Part shown: positions 6,990-13,682 of the stretch, in pieces
Numbering within the stretch: position 1 is the stretch's first letter
How the letters are laid out: each line of letters opens with the position of its first letter
Assembly (NCBI GenBank): GCA_020723225.1
Contig: DYJG01000012.1
Location: forward strand, 1 to 14,753
Source: Desulfobacca acetoxidans
Lineage (GTDB): Bacteria > Desulfobacterota > Desulfobaccia > Desulfobaccales > 0-14-0-80-60-11
DNA: 14,753 nucleotides
Direction: 5' to 3'
Notes under the pieces: model-generated
What the model was told of the DNA's origin: nothing
Database searches by the model: none
The model's input: the letters and a program-made list of their open reading frames with translations, nothing else
Made by a program: the position numbers and the translations under genes

Positions 6990-7041
6990 GGGGCGAATCT
7001 TTAATTCGCCCTGAGCGGCGGGCGAACCCCGATTTCGCCCC
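6990..7041. repeat. REP-like doublet of GGGCGAA/TTCGCCC hairpins
   Basis: GGGCGAAT (6991-6998) pairs perfectly with ATTCGCCC (7004-7011), and a second hairpin uses GGGCGAA (7020-7026) with TTCGCCC (7034-7040). The shared stem sequence means the two hairpins can also pair with each other as one long structure. It lies just downstream of the propeller gene stop. Confidence 0.65.
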
Positions 7042-7068
7042 TCCAGGTACCCGGCCTTTCCCCTTAAC

Positions 7069-9078
7069 CTATTTGGTGCTCCCTGGTGACGGTGATCCCG
7101 ACACGTCCCACAAACCCCCCTGGTAGGGATCGAAGATATTGGCGTGGCCCTTGCCGCCCCGGCGGAAATCCACATGAATCCAGTAATTATAAGCCGTGCC
7201 GACAACTTGTCCTTTTCGCACCACGGCAAACCCGTTCTGATTAATCTCATTCAGGATGCTTTGCGTCGGGTTGACGTAAAGGTAATAGGTGTAGAAAGCC
7301 ACGGGGCCTGTGTCCGTAGCCACGTAGCGCCTGATGTAAAAAGTCTTGTATCCTTTCCAGCCGCCTCCGTTAACCGGGTCGCCTTTGGCGATATAGAGCC
7401 GTCCCGTCATGGTGGCCAGAATGTTGGTGCCCTTGGCAACCTCGTAGTCATAACCGGGGTGGCCGTCATAAAAGAGGTACGGGTTTTCCGCGTAGTTAAG
7501 CACATTAAGTAAGAAATCGGACCCGGAACTATTCATATAGCCTTGCCAGAGCCCCTCGAGTTGTTTGGATCCGAAGATCTCTTCGCCCATTTCGTTGTTA
7601 AAGGCCTCAACCCTGCCGTCCCTGACATACCATTGTATCGGTTCGGTCTGGAAGACGGAATGATCCAACACCGCGATGCAGGGTGCGTTATAGGGGGTAT
7701 AGCCCTCTACGGGAAAGGCCAGGGAGAAAACCTGGGGCCTCCGCACCAGGGTTTCCAGACTCTTGGTGGTGGGCGGGGTGTTATTGCTGCTGATAGTGGC
7801 GGAATTTCTGATTATGGTGCCTCCCGGGGTGCCCGGCGCGACCCGGACCACCAATCTGCGGCTCCGGGAGCCGGCCCCCGCCGCCAGGTTGCCGATATTC
7901 CAGGTCACCGAATGGGTTGAGGAGTTGTAAACTCCATTGCCCGAGGCGGAGACAAAAATAGTTTCAGGAGGCAGAGTGTCCGTGAGAATGACATTGCGGA
8001 CGGGACTGGGATTATTCAAGTTGTTAAGACTGAGGGTGTAAGTCAGGGGGCTGCCTGCGAACACCTGGCTGGAGCTGGCGCGCTTCTCCAGGTTCAAGGG
8101 GTTATAACCCGCGCCGATGGCCAGGCCGGTGGGGGCGGCGCCGATGGGCCCGACGTTCTGGACTAATAGCAAGGGCTCGGCGGTACTGGTGGAATTGTTT
8201 TGATATACCCGTAATTCATCGCCGTAGTAACCGGTGGTGACATAAATCAGGCCCGTATCCTCATCGACCGCGATGCCCATGGCGCCGCTGCCGTAGCCGA
8301 GATCCACACCCCCTTTGACCCCGCTCCGCAGATTGTAAAAATCCAGCCACGAATAACCGGCCCACCCCGCGCCGGAATAGAGAAACTCCCTAGGGCCGTC
8401 CACGGCTACGCCGATGGCGAGGCCGGACAAGGTCAGGGTGCCGGCCAGGCTCCAGTCCTCGGTGGAGTAATAGGGAATGGCGTAGGGGTCGGTAATGGCC
8501 ATGACCCCATACCCCTCTCCGGTTGTACCGTAGTTGTAATTACCCACGTACAGGAGGCCCCTGGTCTGATCCAGGGCAATGCCTAAGGCCCCCTGTCCTC
8601 CCACGTCGGCCAGGGTCACCTGCTGGTCCAGGGTCAGGGTCCTGGTGGCCCGGTCCCACTGGTAGACGTACAGATTGCTGCTGTAACGGTCCACCGTGTA
8701 GATGCGCTGCCTGGCATCGTCCACCACGATCCCCGCCAAATCATAGGCCCCGGGCGCGGTGGTGCTGCCGATGCCGGTCATGGTCTTGGCGTCCACCAGG
8801 TTGATGGTATTGGAGATCTCGTAAGTGACGAACAGCGTGTCGCTGGCCGTATCCACCGCCAGGCCCACGGCCCCGCCTCCCAATGCCGGGACGCCATATT
8901 CGGCCTGGAAGGTGAGGGTCCCGTCGGGGTTGATATTGTAAGCGCGAATGGGCGTGGGATTGGAATTAATGTCGGCAATGACATAAAGGGACTTCGCCAG
9001 GGAGAGGCCGGTTAGAGCCAGCAACACCATGACGGCCGTGACCACCACCAATGAAACCCTAAATGCGGCGCGCTTCAT
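7069..9078 (-). CDS. Exported beta-propeller / DUF11 protein with C-terminal M23 peptidase-like domain
   Basis: A 669-aa secreted protein. The ATG at 9076-9078 is chosen over an upstream in-frame ATG (9157-9159) because AGGAGA lies 5 nt before it and a signal peptide (1-28, ending SLA) begins there. Residues about 30-325 form NHL/YVTN-like propeller repeats (recurrent GIAVD, GLLYV, DLAGIVVDD). About 330-440 matches DUF11, an Ig-like surface repeat (LTYTLSLNNL, VILTDTLPP, SATISSNN). The C-terminal part resembles M23/LytM metallopeptidases: HPGYD (His540, Asp544) fits HxGxD, and WIHVDFRRGG (His635) fits the final HLHFEVR-like strand. Residues where catalytic His are expected appear as Tyr (near 599) and Trp633, so the zinc site may remain while hydrolysis is lost. 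A hairpin terminator follows. It may bind or remodel envelope material; the function is not established. Confidence 0.8.
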   Translation of the reverse strand: MKRAAFRVSLVVVTAVMVLLALTGLSLAKSLYVIADINSNPTPIRAYNINPDGTLTFQAEYGVPALGGGAVGLAVDTASDTLFVTYEISNTINLVDAKTMTGIGSTTAPGAYDLAGIVVDDARQRIYTVDRYSSNLYVYQWDRATRTLTLDQQVTLADVGGQGALGIALDQTRGLLYVGNYNYGTTGEGYGVMAITDPYAIPYYSTEDWSLAGTLTLSGLAIGVAVDGPREFLYSGAGWAGYSWLDFYNLRSGVKGGVDLGYGSGAMGIAVDEDTGLIYVTTGYYGDELRVYQNNSTSTAEPLLLVQNVGPIGAAPTGLAIGAGYNPLNLEKRASSSQVFAGSPLTYTLSLNNLNNPSPVRNVILTDTLPPETIFVSASGNGVYNSSTHSVTWNIGNLAAGAGSRSRRLVVRVAPGTPGGTIIRNSATISSNNTPPTTKSLETLVRRPQVFSLAFPVEGYTPYNAPCIAVLDHSVFQTEPIQWYVRDGRVEAFNNEMGEEIFGSKQLEGLWQGYMNSSGSDFLLNVLNYAENPYLFYDGHPGYDYEVAKGTNILATMTGRLYIAKGDPVNGGGWKGYKTFYIRRYVATDTGPVAFYTYYLYVNPTQSILNEINQNGFAVVRKGQVVGTAYNYWIHVDFRRGGKGHANIFDPYQGGLWDVSGSPSPGSTK

Positions 9079-9275
9079 TGTCTTCTCCTGAAGAACTGCC
9101 TGGAAAGTGCCTCTTGATCCATCAGGGGCATTTGCGCTTTCTCCAGATAACTTTTTCAAATCTCATCGGCTAAACGGAGAAAGGTATAAAAGAATTTATG
9201 TGAATAATACTATAAGTCGCTGGTAAATCCTCATAAAAAATGTAGCTCAGCGCTAAAATGGGGAAAAAATCTCCC

Positions 9276-10109
9276 TTAACGCGGCGGAAACACCGGTTGC
9301 GGCGCCGGCTGCGGCGCCGGGGTCACCTTGGGGGGGACGGCGATCACCGGCAGGATGCTCTGGGGCGGTACCGGTTTGCCGATATCCGGGTTCACGATCC
9401 CCGGAGTCTGGAGCTGGGTAATGGGGGGCAGCAATCCCCCGACGCCCCCCGGCAGCCCTCTCCCCGACGCCTCGCCCTTGGCGCCGGTGATCAATTGTTT
9501 TTGCAAAATGAGCAACTCCTGCCGGGGAAAGGGGGTGGGAACGGTGGGGGGCATATTAAAAGAGACCCTGGTGAACTCCATGTCCTTGAGGCAGGCTTCC
9601 CCCGCGACCTCCGCGAAGGAGTTGCTGGCGCACACTTTCCCGGCTTCATTGTAGATGTCGGTGGCAATGGGATGGAGCACGGCGTACCATTTGGTGCCCC
9701 TCACGCCCATGATGGCGGTGTGGGTCTTCAAGAGAATATCGGGTTTCTCCGCCTGCAGGATCTTATTCACCACGGTTTCCACCATGCCGTAAAAGACCTG
9801 CACCACTCCATGGCGCTGTTTTTTCTCGGCATCGTACATGTAGGATTCCACCGCCACCCGGCTGCCCGGGGAGATGGTCAAGGTGGTATCGTCCATGAAG
9901 GTGATCTGGGCCCGGGCCTGGGATTTGGTGCGCACCACGTCGCCGGGCTCCACGCCGTCCCCAAGCTTGACGGGCGCCGCCGGGAGCTTCCCTTGTTTGA
10001 GAAGATCCACTTCCCCGGCCACCTGAGTAAACTTGCCCACGGCCGCGGCCTGGGCCACGCCGGGAAATGCAAGCAGCAAAACCAGGAACGCATGGAAAAA
10101 GAAACTCAT
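9276..10109 (-). CDS. Exported FecR-domain protein with proline-rich tail
   Basis: A 277-aa protein with a clean signal peptide (MSFFFHAFLVLLL..., cleavage after AQA at 21). Residues about 53-145 are a FecR domain: GDVVRTKSQARAQITFMDD, LTISPGSRVAV, then THTAIMGVRGTKW, the family's TxxAxxGVRGT signature. Cys160 and Cys173 could form a disulfide. Residues 185-277 are low-complexity and proline/glycine rich, ending in APQPAPQP; the DNA there has a 12-bp tandem duplication (9295-9306, 9307-9318). Despite the name, no sigma factor or TonB receptor is adjacent and the protein is not membrane-anchored like true FecR, so a structural or signalling envelope role is more likely. The ATG at 10107-10109 has AAGGGGAAGA upstream; an earlier in-frame ATG would spoil the signal peptide. 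Its neighbours on both sides are also exported. Confidence 0.85.
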   Translation of the reverse strand: MSFFFHAFLVLLLAFPGVAQAAAVGKFTQVAGEVDLLKQGKLPAAPVKLGDGVEPGDVVRTKSQARAQITFMDDTTLTISPGSRVAVESYMYDAEKKQRHGVVQVFYGMVETVVNKILQAEKPDILLKTHTAIMGVRGTKWYAVLHPIATDIYNEAGKVCASNSFAEVAGEACLKDMEFTRVSFNMPPTVPTPFPRQELLILQKQLITGAKGEASGRGLPGGVGGLLPPITQLQTPGIVNPDIGKPVPPQSILPVIAVPPKVTPAPQPAPQPVFPPR

Positions 10110-10224
10110 TTTGATCTTCCCCTTATTTGGAGATCTTAAGAAAAATGCCGTGGGTACAGGGCCAGGGAGAATCTGCCGCAATCATCCAGCTCCAGCAGTT
10201 AAATCCAAATATCTAGATCGGCGT

Positions 10225-10260
10225 GTAGGTTGCTAGAGTTTAACCCAGCCTACGGTTTTT
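10225..10260 (+). terminator. Hairpin with T-run, possible plus-strand terminator or repeat remnant
   Basis: GTAGGTTG (10225-10232) pairs with CAGCCTAC (10246-10253) with one G-U pair and a 13-nt loop, followed by GG and five T. No plus-strand gene ends here, so it may instead be a remnant of a dispersed GTAGGTTGGGTT-type repeat lying between the TPR and FecR genes. Confidence 0.3.
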
Positions 10261-10288
10261 GCCACAATTCTTTTTTTACAAGGTTCCT

Positions 10289-11824
10289 TTAATAACGGTA
10301 GCCCAACTGGCCGCCGACAATATGCCGGTGATAATCGTAAATGGCGATATTGGAGGCATCCCGGACAAAGTAATAGTGCAGGTTGAGCTCCAACCCTTTA
10401 TAGACTCTGTAGGTGCCCTGGGCCCCGAAGATGACGATTTTATCGTTTCTCGGGGAGTCGTGGTTGGCCCGGCGGCCGTCAAAAAAGACGTTCTCATAGG
10501 GCTGGATGATGAAATCCACAAACAGGCTCGCCTTCAACCGCGGGGTCAGGGGATACAGCCCGGCGAAAAAGAAGCGGTAACTGTTATTGCTCCAGTTGCT
10601 GCCGGACGCGAAATCATGGTCGTAGGCAAAGCGGGCCAGCAGGTAACCCTCCTGGTTCTTCAGGAAATAATAGAGTCCCAGGCTGCCGCCCGTAGTGCGG
10701 CCACTACGGTCGTCCTGGGTCAGGGCCACGGGAAACCAATAGTATTGGCGGGTAAAACGCGCTCCGAACTCCAGCCCCACTTTGGGGGTGGCCATATGGA
10801 GATAGGTGGGAGTGAAATAGAAGGCCGTATAGTACTTATCATTCTCCACGTCGGTGTAGTTATAATTGAAGGGCAGGTACAGCCGCCCCCGCTCCCAGGT
10901 ATAGATGGGAGCGACACCCGCGGTATGGCTCAACATGTCGAACTTGGTGAGGCGGATATGAAAATTCTGGAAATATAAATACTGGGTCAACAGGCTCCAG
11001 GGCTTGCCCGCGCCGAAGGTGTATTCGAAGATGCCGGTCTGGGTATAGACCGCATCCCCCTTCCCCGAGACCTGCTGGGCCGCGGTGGGGTCCCCGGGCT
11101 GGAGGGTGACGTTGGAATCAAAGTCCCAGCCCGCGGTCACGGTGGCACGGAAGGGACGCAACTCCTGCCAGCGGGTCTCCAGGGCGCCGAGGTAGCGCTG
11201 GCCGATATCCGCAGTGGGGGTGTGCGGCGCGGCGGCGATGGCTTCCTCCATGCTCTTGCGGGCATCCCCGAATTTCTTTTGCGCGGCCAGGGCCAGGCTG
11301 AGCTGAAACTTGGCATCCTGGGCCACCGCGGGGTCCTTCTCGGCTTGGCGCAGATACTCCACGGCTTTCTCATGCTCACCCTGCCGGGAGGCTATCTGGC
11401 CCTGCAGGAGAGCGACCGGCCCGGGTTGGTAGCCCGCGGCCTCCAGTTGCTTCAACTGCTCACGAGCCGGACCCCACTGTTCCAGCCCCATCAGGGTGTC
11501 GGCCAGGAGCAGCCGGGCTTCCGCATAGTCGGGCTTCAGCCGCACGGCTTCTTCCAGATATTCCTTGGCCTTCCGGTATTCCAGCCGCAGGCGGTGGACC
11601 TTGCCCAGTAAGTAAGCCTTCTCCGGGGTGTGTTTGCCTTTCTGCCAGGCTTCGTTCAAGGCCTCCAGGGCTTCGTCGTAGTTTTCCTTCTCCAGTTGTT
11701 GTTTCGCCTGTTGCACCAGGACGTCGTCATAGGGAGTAACCCCCCGGGCCGCTCCGGGGACCAGGATGAGGGCCAGCAACAGCAGAATCGGCCACCATTT
11801 TCTTACCCCTTTAAAAACCTCCAT
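10289..11824 (-). CDS. TPR protein with C-terminal outer-membrane beta-barrel
   Basis: A 511-aa exported protein. Signal peptide about 1-28 (LLLLALILVPGAARG). Residues about 33-210 are TPR helices (ENYDEALEALNEAW, YRKAKEYLEEAVRLKPDYAEA, GEHEKAVEYLRQAEKDP, KKFGDARKSMEEAI). From about 223 the sequence switches to alternating aromatic/polar beta strands (VTAGWDFDSNVTLQPGD, FNYNYTDVENDKYY, LELNLHYYFVRDA) and ends in QLGYRY, the terminal aromatic typical of BAM-inserted barrels. The layout (periplasmic TPR plus barrel) recalls Slam/DUF560 proteins and the exopolysaccharide porins PgaA and BcsC, but it is shorter than those porins and I cannot assign a family firmly. The ATG at 11822-11824 is preferred; eight G (11832-11839) sit 7 nt before it. 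An in-frame TTG at 11845 is less likely. Candidate promoter and operator lie upstream. Confidence 0.85.
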   Translation of the reverse strand: MEVFKGVRKWWPILLLLALILVPGAARGVTPYDDVLVQQAKQQLEKENYDEALEALNEAWQKGKHTPEKAYLLGKVHRLRLEYRKAKEYLEEAVRLKPDYAEARLLLADTLMGLEQWGPAREQLKQLEAAGYQPGPVALLQGQIASRQGEHEKAVEYLRQAEKDPAVAQDAKFQLSLALAAQKKFGDARKSMEEAIAAAPHTPTADIGQRYLGALETRWQELRPFRATVTAGWDFDSNVTLQPGDPTAAQQVSGKGDAVYTQTGIFEYTFGAGKPWSLLTQYLYFQNFHIRLTKFDMLSHTAGVAPIYTWERGRLYLPFNYNYTDVENDKYYTAFYFTPTYLHMATPKVGLEFGARFTRQYYWFPVALTQDDRSGRTTGGSLGLYYFLKNQEGYLLARFAYDHDFASGSNWSNNSYRFFFAGLYPLTPRLKASLFVDFIIQPYENVFFDGRRANHDSPRNDKIVIFGAQGTYRVYKGLELNLHYYFVRDASNIAIYDYHRHIVGGQLGYRY

Positions 11825-11868
11825 ATCCAATCCCCCCCCGATCAATTACTGCCCCAAAAGCTATTTCC

Positions 11869-11892
11869 CTTATAATTTAGACTGATTATAAG
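11869..11892. promoter_or_regulatory. Perfect 8-bp inverted repeat overlapping the TPR-gene promoter (operator candidate)
   Basis: CTTATAAT (11869-11876) and ATTATAAG (11885-11892) are exact reverse complements with an 8-nt spacer. The right arm includes the candidate -10 box on the minus strand and the repeat spans the expected transcription start, a common operator position. No cognate regulator can be named. Confidence 0.35.
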
Positions 11893-11915
11893 CCGTGTGC
11901 AATCATCGCTGTAAA
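11885..11915 (-). promoter_or_regulatory. Candidate sigma-70 promoter of the TPR/beta-barrel gene
   Basis: On the minus strand TTTACA (11910-11915) and a perfect TATAAT (11885-11890) are spaced 19 bp, slightly long. The start would be near 11878, giving a leader of about 55 nt that contains the G8 tract. Confidence 0.45.
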
Positions 11916-12039
11916 CAATGGTTTTTTATGACTTTATCTTTCATAGTTTAATTGATCCGAAAATTAGCACATTTTAGCATATAAGTCGTAAGAAAATGAT
12001 TGACCCAAAAATTTTTTTCGCATTGTTATTCACCTGCAA

Positions 12040-13095
12040 CTAGACAGGATCCTGCATCGAGATAAAGAGCGGTTGCCGACGGATGCCGGCCGTCTCTGCG
12101 GCGGTAAAACCTTTCAGAAAGGCCATCACCTGCACCGGCACATTTATCAGCTTATTAAGCGCTCCAAACTTGCCCGCGGCCATTAATCGCTGATAAATCG
12201 GACTGCGAGGGTCTAGGTAGATCATGCCGAAGTGCAGCCGGTTCCTGGCCAGCAGCGCTTCCATCAGGGTGAATATTTCCGCCTCCCGTCCACTATCGGC
12301 ATAGATGTTGCCGATGTTTAGAAAACGGAAGTTCCTGTGGGGAAACAGGCTCCTCAAAATGGGGATATATGGTAATACTTTTGTTAGAACAACGCCTCCC
12401 GGGCCAGGTAAATATTTGATGCTCAAATGGCCTCGTTGACATTGCAAACCGGCAACTATTTCTTTCCCTTCTCTTATCAGGTGGTAATCTTCCCATTTAA
12501 CGGATTGCTCCAAGTCCAGTAAGGCATGATCTTCATATTGTTCGGTCAGAAGTCGCACTAATCGGCCTTTTTCCGTGGCCGCGGGCGGCTCGAGGCGGGC
12601 ATCGTCTTTAGGAAGGACCCGGGATACGGCCAGGATCCGAAATTGGCCGATGGCACGCCTGCCGACCTTCTCAAGAGTTTTCAGGGAGTTGGAGTTGTCC
12701 GCCTCTACGTAGCCGTAATAAACCCCCTTTTCTCCCAGCAACCCGAGGCCGAAGCGTAAGGCCTGCTCCGACAAGAGGGCTCCGTAGCCGCGGCGCCGCC
12801 GGTTTGGCTCCACCGCCAGGGCGTAGGAGTAGCAGGCGGGATAATTCTGGCCGCCCAAAAGCACTTTCTTGGGGATGACGGTTAATACGGCCGCCAGGTC
12901 CCCCTTTTCCTTGAGACTGAGAAAGTGGGGCTCCTTGAGATTCTGCAGGGTTTCTGCTATCCCCGGCATGGTGTATCGCACTCCGCCTGAGCCCCAGACC
13001 GTGCGCGCCAACAACTCCGCGAAGGCCGCATTGCAGGCCCCGCTGCGCTCAATCACCAGGTGGCGGGCGGTATCTTCAAAGATCACTTCCGGCAT
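12040..13095 (-). CDS. GNAT-family N-acetyltransferase-like protein
   Basis: A 351-aa cytoplasmic protein. Residues about 55-160 show the GNAT core: a central strand YSYALAVEPN followed by RRRRGYGALLSEQAL (99-113), the acetyl-CoA pyrophosphate-binding motif A (R/QxxGxG/A), then EADNSNSLKTLEKVGRR (131-147), which fits motif B with its Asn and the usual K-x-G ending. The C-terminal half (about 185-351) is not recognised with certainty; its length and alternating strands would fit a second, degenerate GNAT fold. The acceptor could be an amine, peptide or lipid precursor; it cannot be told. The ATG has GAGG 6 nt upstream. The gene is isolated: the TPR gene starts 215 bp downstream on the same strand, with AT-rich DNA between (11900-12030), and a truncated response regulator starts 106 bp away divergently. 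Confidence 0.8.
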   Translation of the reverse strand: MPEVIFEDTARHLVIERSGACNAAFAELLARTVWGSGGVRYTMPGIAETLQNLKEPHFLSLKEKGDLAAVLTVIPKKVLLGGQNYPACYSYALAVEPNRRRRGYGALLSEQALRFGLGLLGEKGVYYGYVEADNSNSLKTLEKVGRRAIGQFRILAVSRVLPKDDARLEPPAATEKGRLVRLLTEQYEDHALLDLEQSVKWEDYHLIREGKEIVAGLQCQRGHLSIKYLPGPGGVVLTKVLPYIPILRSLFPHRNFRFLNIGNIYADSGREAEIFTLMEALLARNRLHFGMIYLDPRSPIYQRLMAAGKFGALNKLINVPVQVMAFLKGFTAAETAGIRRQPLFISMQDPV

Positions 13096-13201
13096 GGTTG
13101 GCCTCGTGACTTAGGAAATTTTTTTATTTTTTTGCATCTTATCAAAACGGCCGCCGATTTTTGGCCTTATCTTTTCAGATATTTTGGGTGTATAAACTTT
13201 T

Positions 13202-13354
13202 ATGGACACTGACTCTTTCCCTGAACTCCAAGGAGTTGTCCCCCTAAGGGTCCTGGTGGTGGACGACGAGAAGAACATCCGGGGTCGTGCCTTGCCTTAT
13301 GTTAGGGTGCGGGAAACGCACCCTACTTTTCCCGCCATCCCTCCTGCATTTTGA
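13202..13354 (+). pseudogene. Truncated response-regulator remnant (N-terminal receiver strand only)
   Basis: A 50-codon reading frame whose residues 15-27, LRVLVVDDEKNIR, are the first strand, acidic pocket and first-helix entry of a receiver domain; the VDDEKNIR form is usual in NtrC-type regulators. After Arg27 the homology stops and the frame runs through a GC-rich hairpin (13303-13325) into a non-receiver tail ending at TGA. The phosphoacceptor Asp and all later blocks are absent. No good Shine-Dalgarno precedes the ATG. It lies upstream of the kdp operon, in the same direction, and its 3' end overlaps the first putative activator site of the kdp promoter. Best read as the stump of a deleted regulator gene; a real short peptide is less likely. 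Confidence 0.6.
13303..13325. repeat. REP-like hairpin TAGGGTGCG / CGCACCCTA
   Basis: Perfect 9-bp arms (13303-13311, 13317-13325) around a GGAAA loop, followed by CTTTT. It sits at the point where the response-regulator remnant loses homology, so it may mark the deletion or insertion junction. The sequence resembles dispersed GTAGGGTGCG repeats of many bacteria. Confidence 0.65.
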
Positions 13355-13390
13355 AATCTCCCGCACCCCCTGATCTTGCATTTTGCAAGA
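13345..13390 (+). promoter_or_regulatory. Tandem upstream activator sites of the kdp promoter (candidate)
   Basis: TGCATTTTGAAA (13345-13356) and TGCATTTTGCAA (13377-13388) match at 11 of 12 bases and start 32 bp apart, about three helical turns. The second is the core of a perfect inverted repeat, TCTTGCA-TTT-TGCAAGA (13374-13390). They lie about 95 and 127 bp before the expected start of the sigma-54 promoter, the usual position for bacterial enhancer-binding proteins. A 12-bp palindrome AGACGGCCGTCT (13388-13399) follows immediately. Confidence 0.5.
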
Positions 13391-13411
13391 CGGCCGTCTC
13401 TGTCTGCTTTA

Positions 13412-13424
13412 TAACTTATTGATT
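13412..13424 (-). promoter_or_regulatory. IHF-binding site match
   Basis: On the minus strand AATCAATAAGTTA fits the IHF consensus WATCAA-N4-TTR at every defined position, with an A/T tract beside it (13425-13440). It lies between the putative activator sites and the -24/-12 element, where IHF bends DNA at sigma-54 promoters. Confidence 0.5.
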
Positions 13425-13449
13425 TTCAATATTTTTTAATGTTATTCAG

Positions 13450-13466
13450 TTGGCCTGACCTTTGCT
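13450..13466 (+). promoter_or_regulatory. Sigma-54 (-24/-12) promoter of the kdp operon
   Basis: TTGGCCTGACCTTTGCT has GG (13452-13453) and GC (13464-13465) separated by exactly 10 bp, the invariant spacing of sigma-54 promoters (consensus TGGCAC-N5-TTGCW). The expected start is near 13477, giving a leader of about 110 nt before the first small gene. The strength of the call rests on the accompanying IHF and activator-site matches. Confidence 0.6.
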
Positions 13467-13509
13467 TATATTCTCAGAATAAACAAAATCCTGAAAAACC
13501 GGGCCTCGC

Positions 13510-13527
13510 TCTGGTCTGGGGACCAGA
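13510..13527 (+). other. Leader hairpin in the kdp 5' untranslated region
   Basis: TCTGGTC (13510-13516) and GACCAGA (13521-13527) are perfect arms around a TGGG loop. It lies inside the predicted kdp leader. I could not match the leader to the c-di-AMP (ydaO) riboswitch or another known class. Confidence 0.4.
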
Positions 13528-13589
13528 CGGGATTATCTTAGACCTATTAAAGACAATAATTCTTTCCAAAAGTTTGGGGAGGGAAATAT

Positions 13590-13673
13590 ATGCTGGATGT
13601 GGTTCTCCTGGGTGTTTTGCTGGTCTTTTTTATTCTTTCCTGGGCTTACACAGCCGGGGCCGACAGGCTTTAA
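13590..13673 (+). CDS. 27-aa single-pass membrane miniprotein upstream of kdpF
   Basis: The peptide reads MLDVVLLGVLLVFFILSWAY followed by TAGADRL. Residues 3-20 form one transmembrane helix and the tail is short and polar. A GGAGGG lies 6 nt before the ATG (13577-13583), a strong ribosome-binding site. It ends 9 bp before kdpF, whose own GGGGGAG site starts within the gap, so the two are surely co-transcribed. Small proteins with an aromatic helix and a DRL/ERL ending precede kdpF in several genomes in my memory, suggesting a conserved accessory subunit of the Kdp pump, but I know of no proven function. It is too short for most gene finders. Confidence 0.65.
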   Translation: MLDVVLLGVLLVFFILSWAYTAGADRL

Positions 13674-13682
13674 GGGGGAGAC

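Noticed and set aside
9276..10109. Classic FecI-FecR-FecA iron-signalling system
   Set aside because: There is no ECF sigma factor or TonB-dependent receptor nearby, and the protein has a cleavable signal peptide rather than a cytoplasmic anti-sigma segment.
9258..10139. 293-codon plus-strand open frame opposite the FecR-domain gene
   Set aside because: Low-complexity Gly/His/Arg-rich shadow of the FecR coding strand.
10110..10288. c-di-GMP (GEMM) riboswitch before the FecR gene
   Set aside because: The leader lacks the GEMM core and shows only a simple hairpin resembling a dispersed repeat.
13467..13589. Riboswitch (for example ydaO/c-di-AMP) in the kdp leader
   Set aside because: Apart from one 7-bp hairpin I could not find the conserved core sequences of that class or any other I know.
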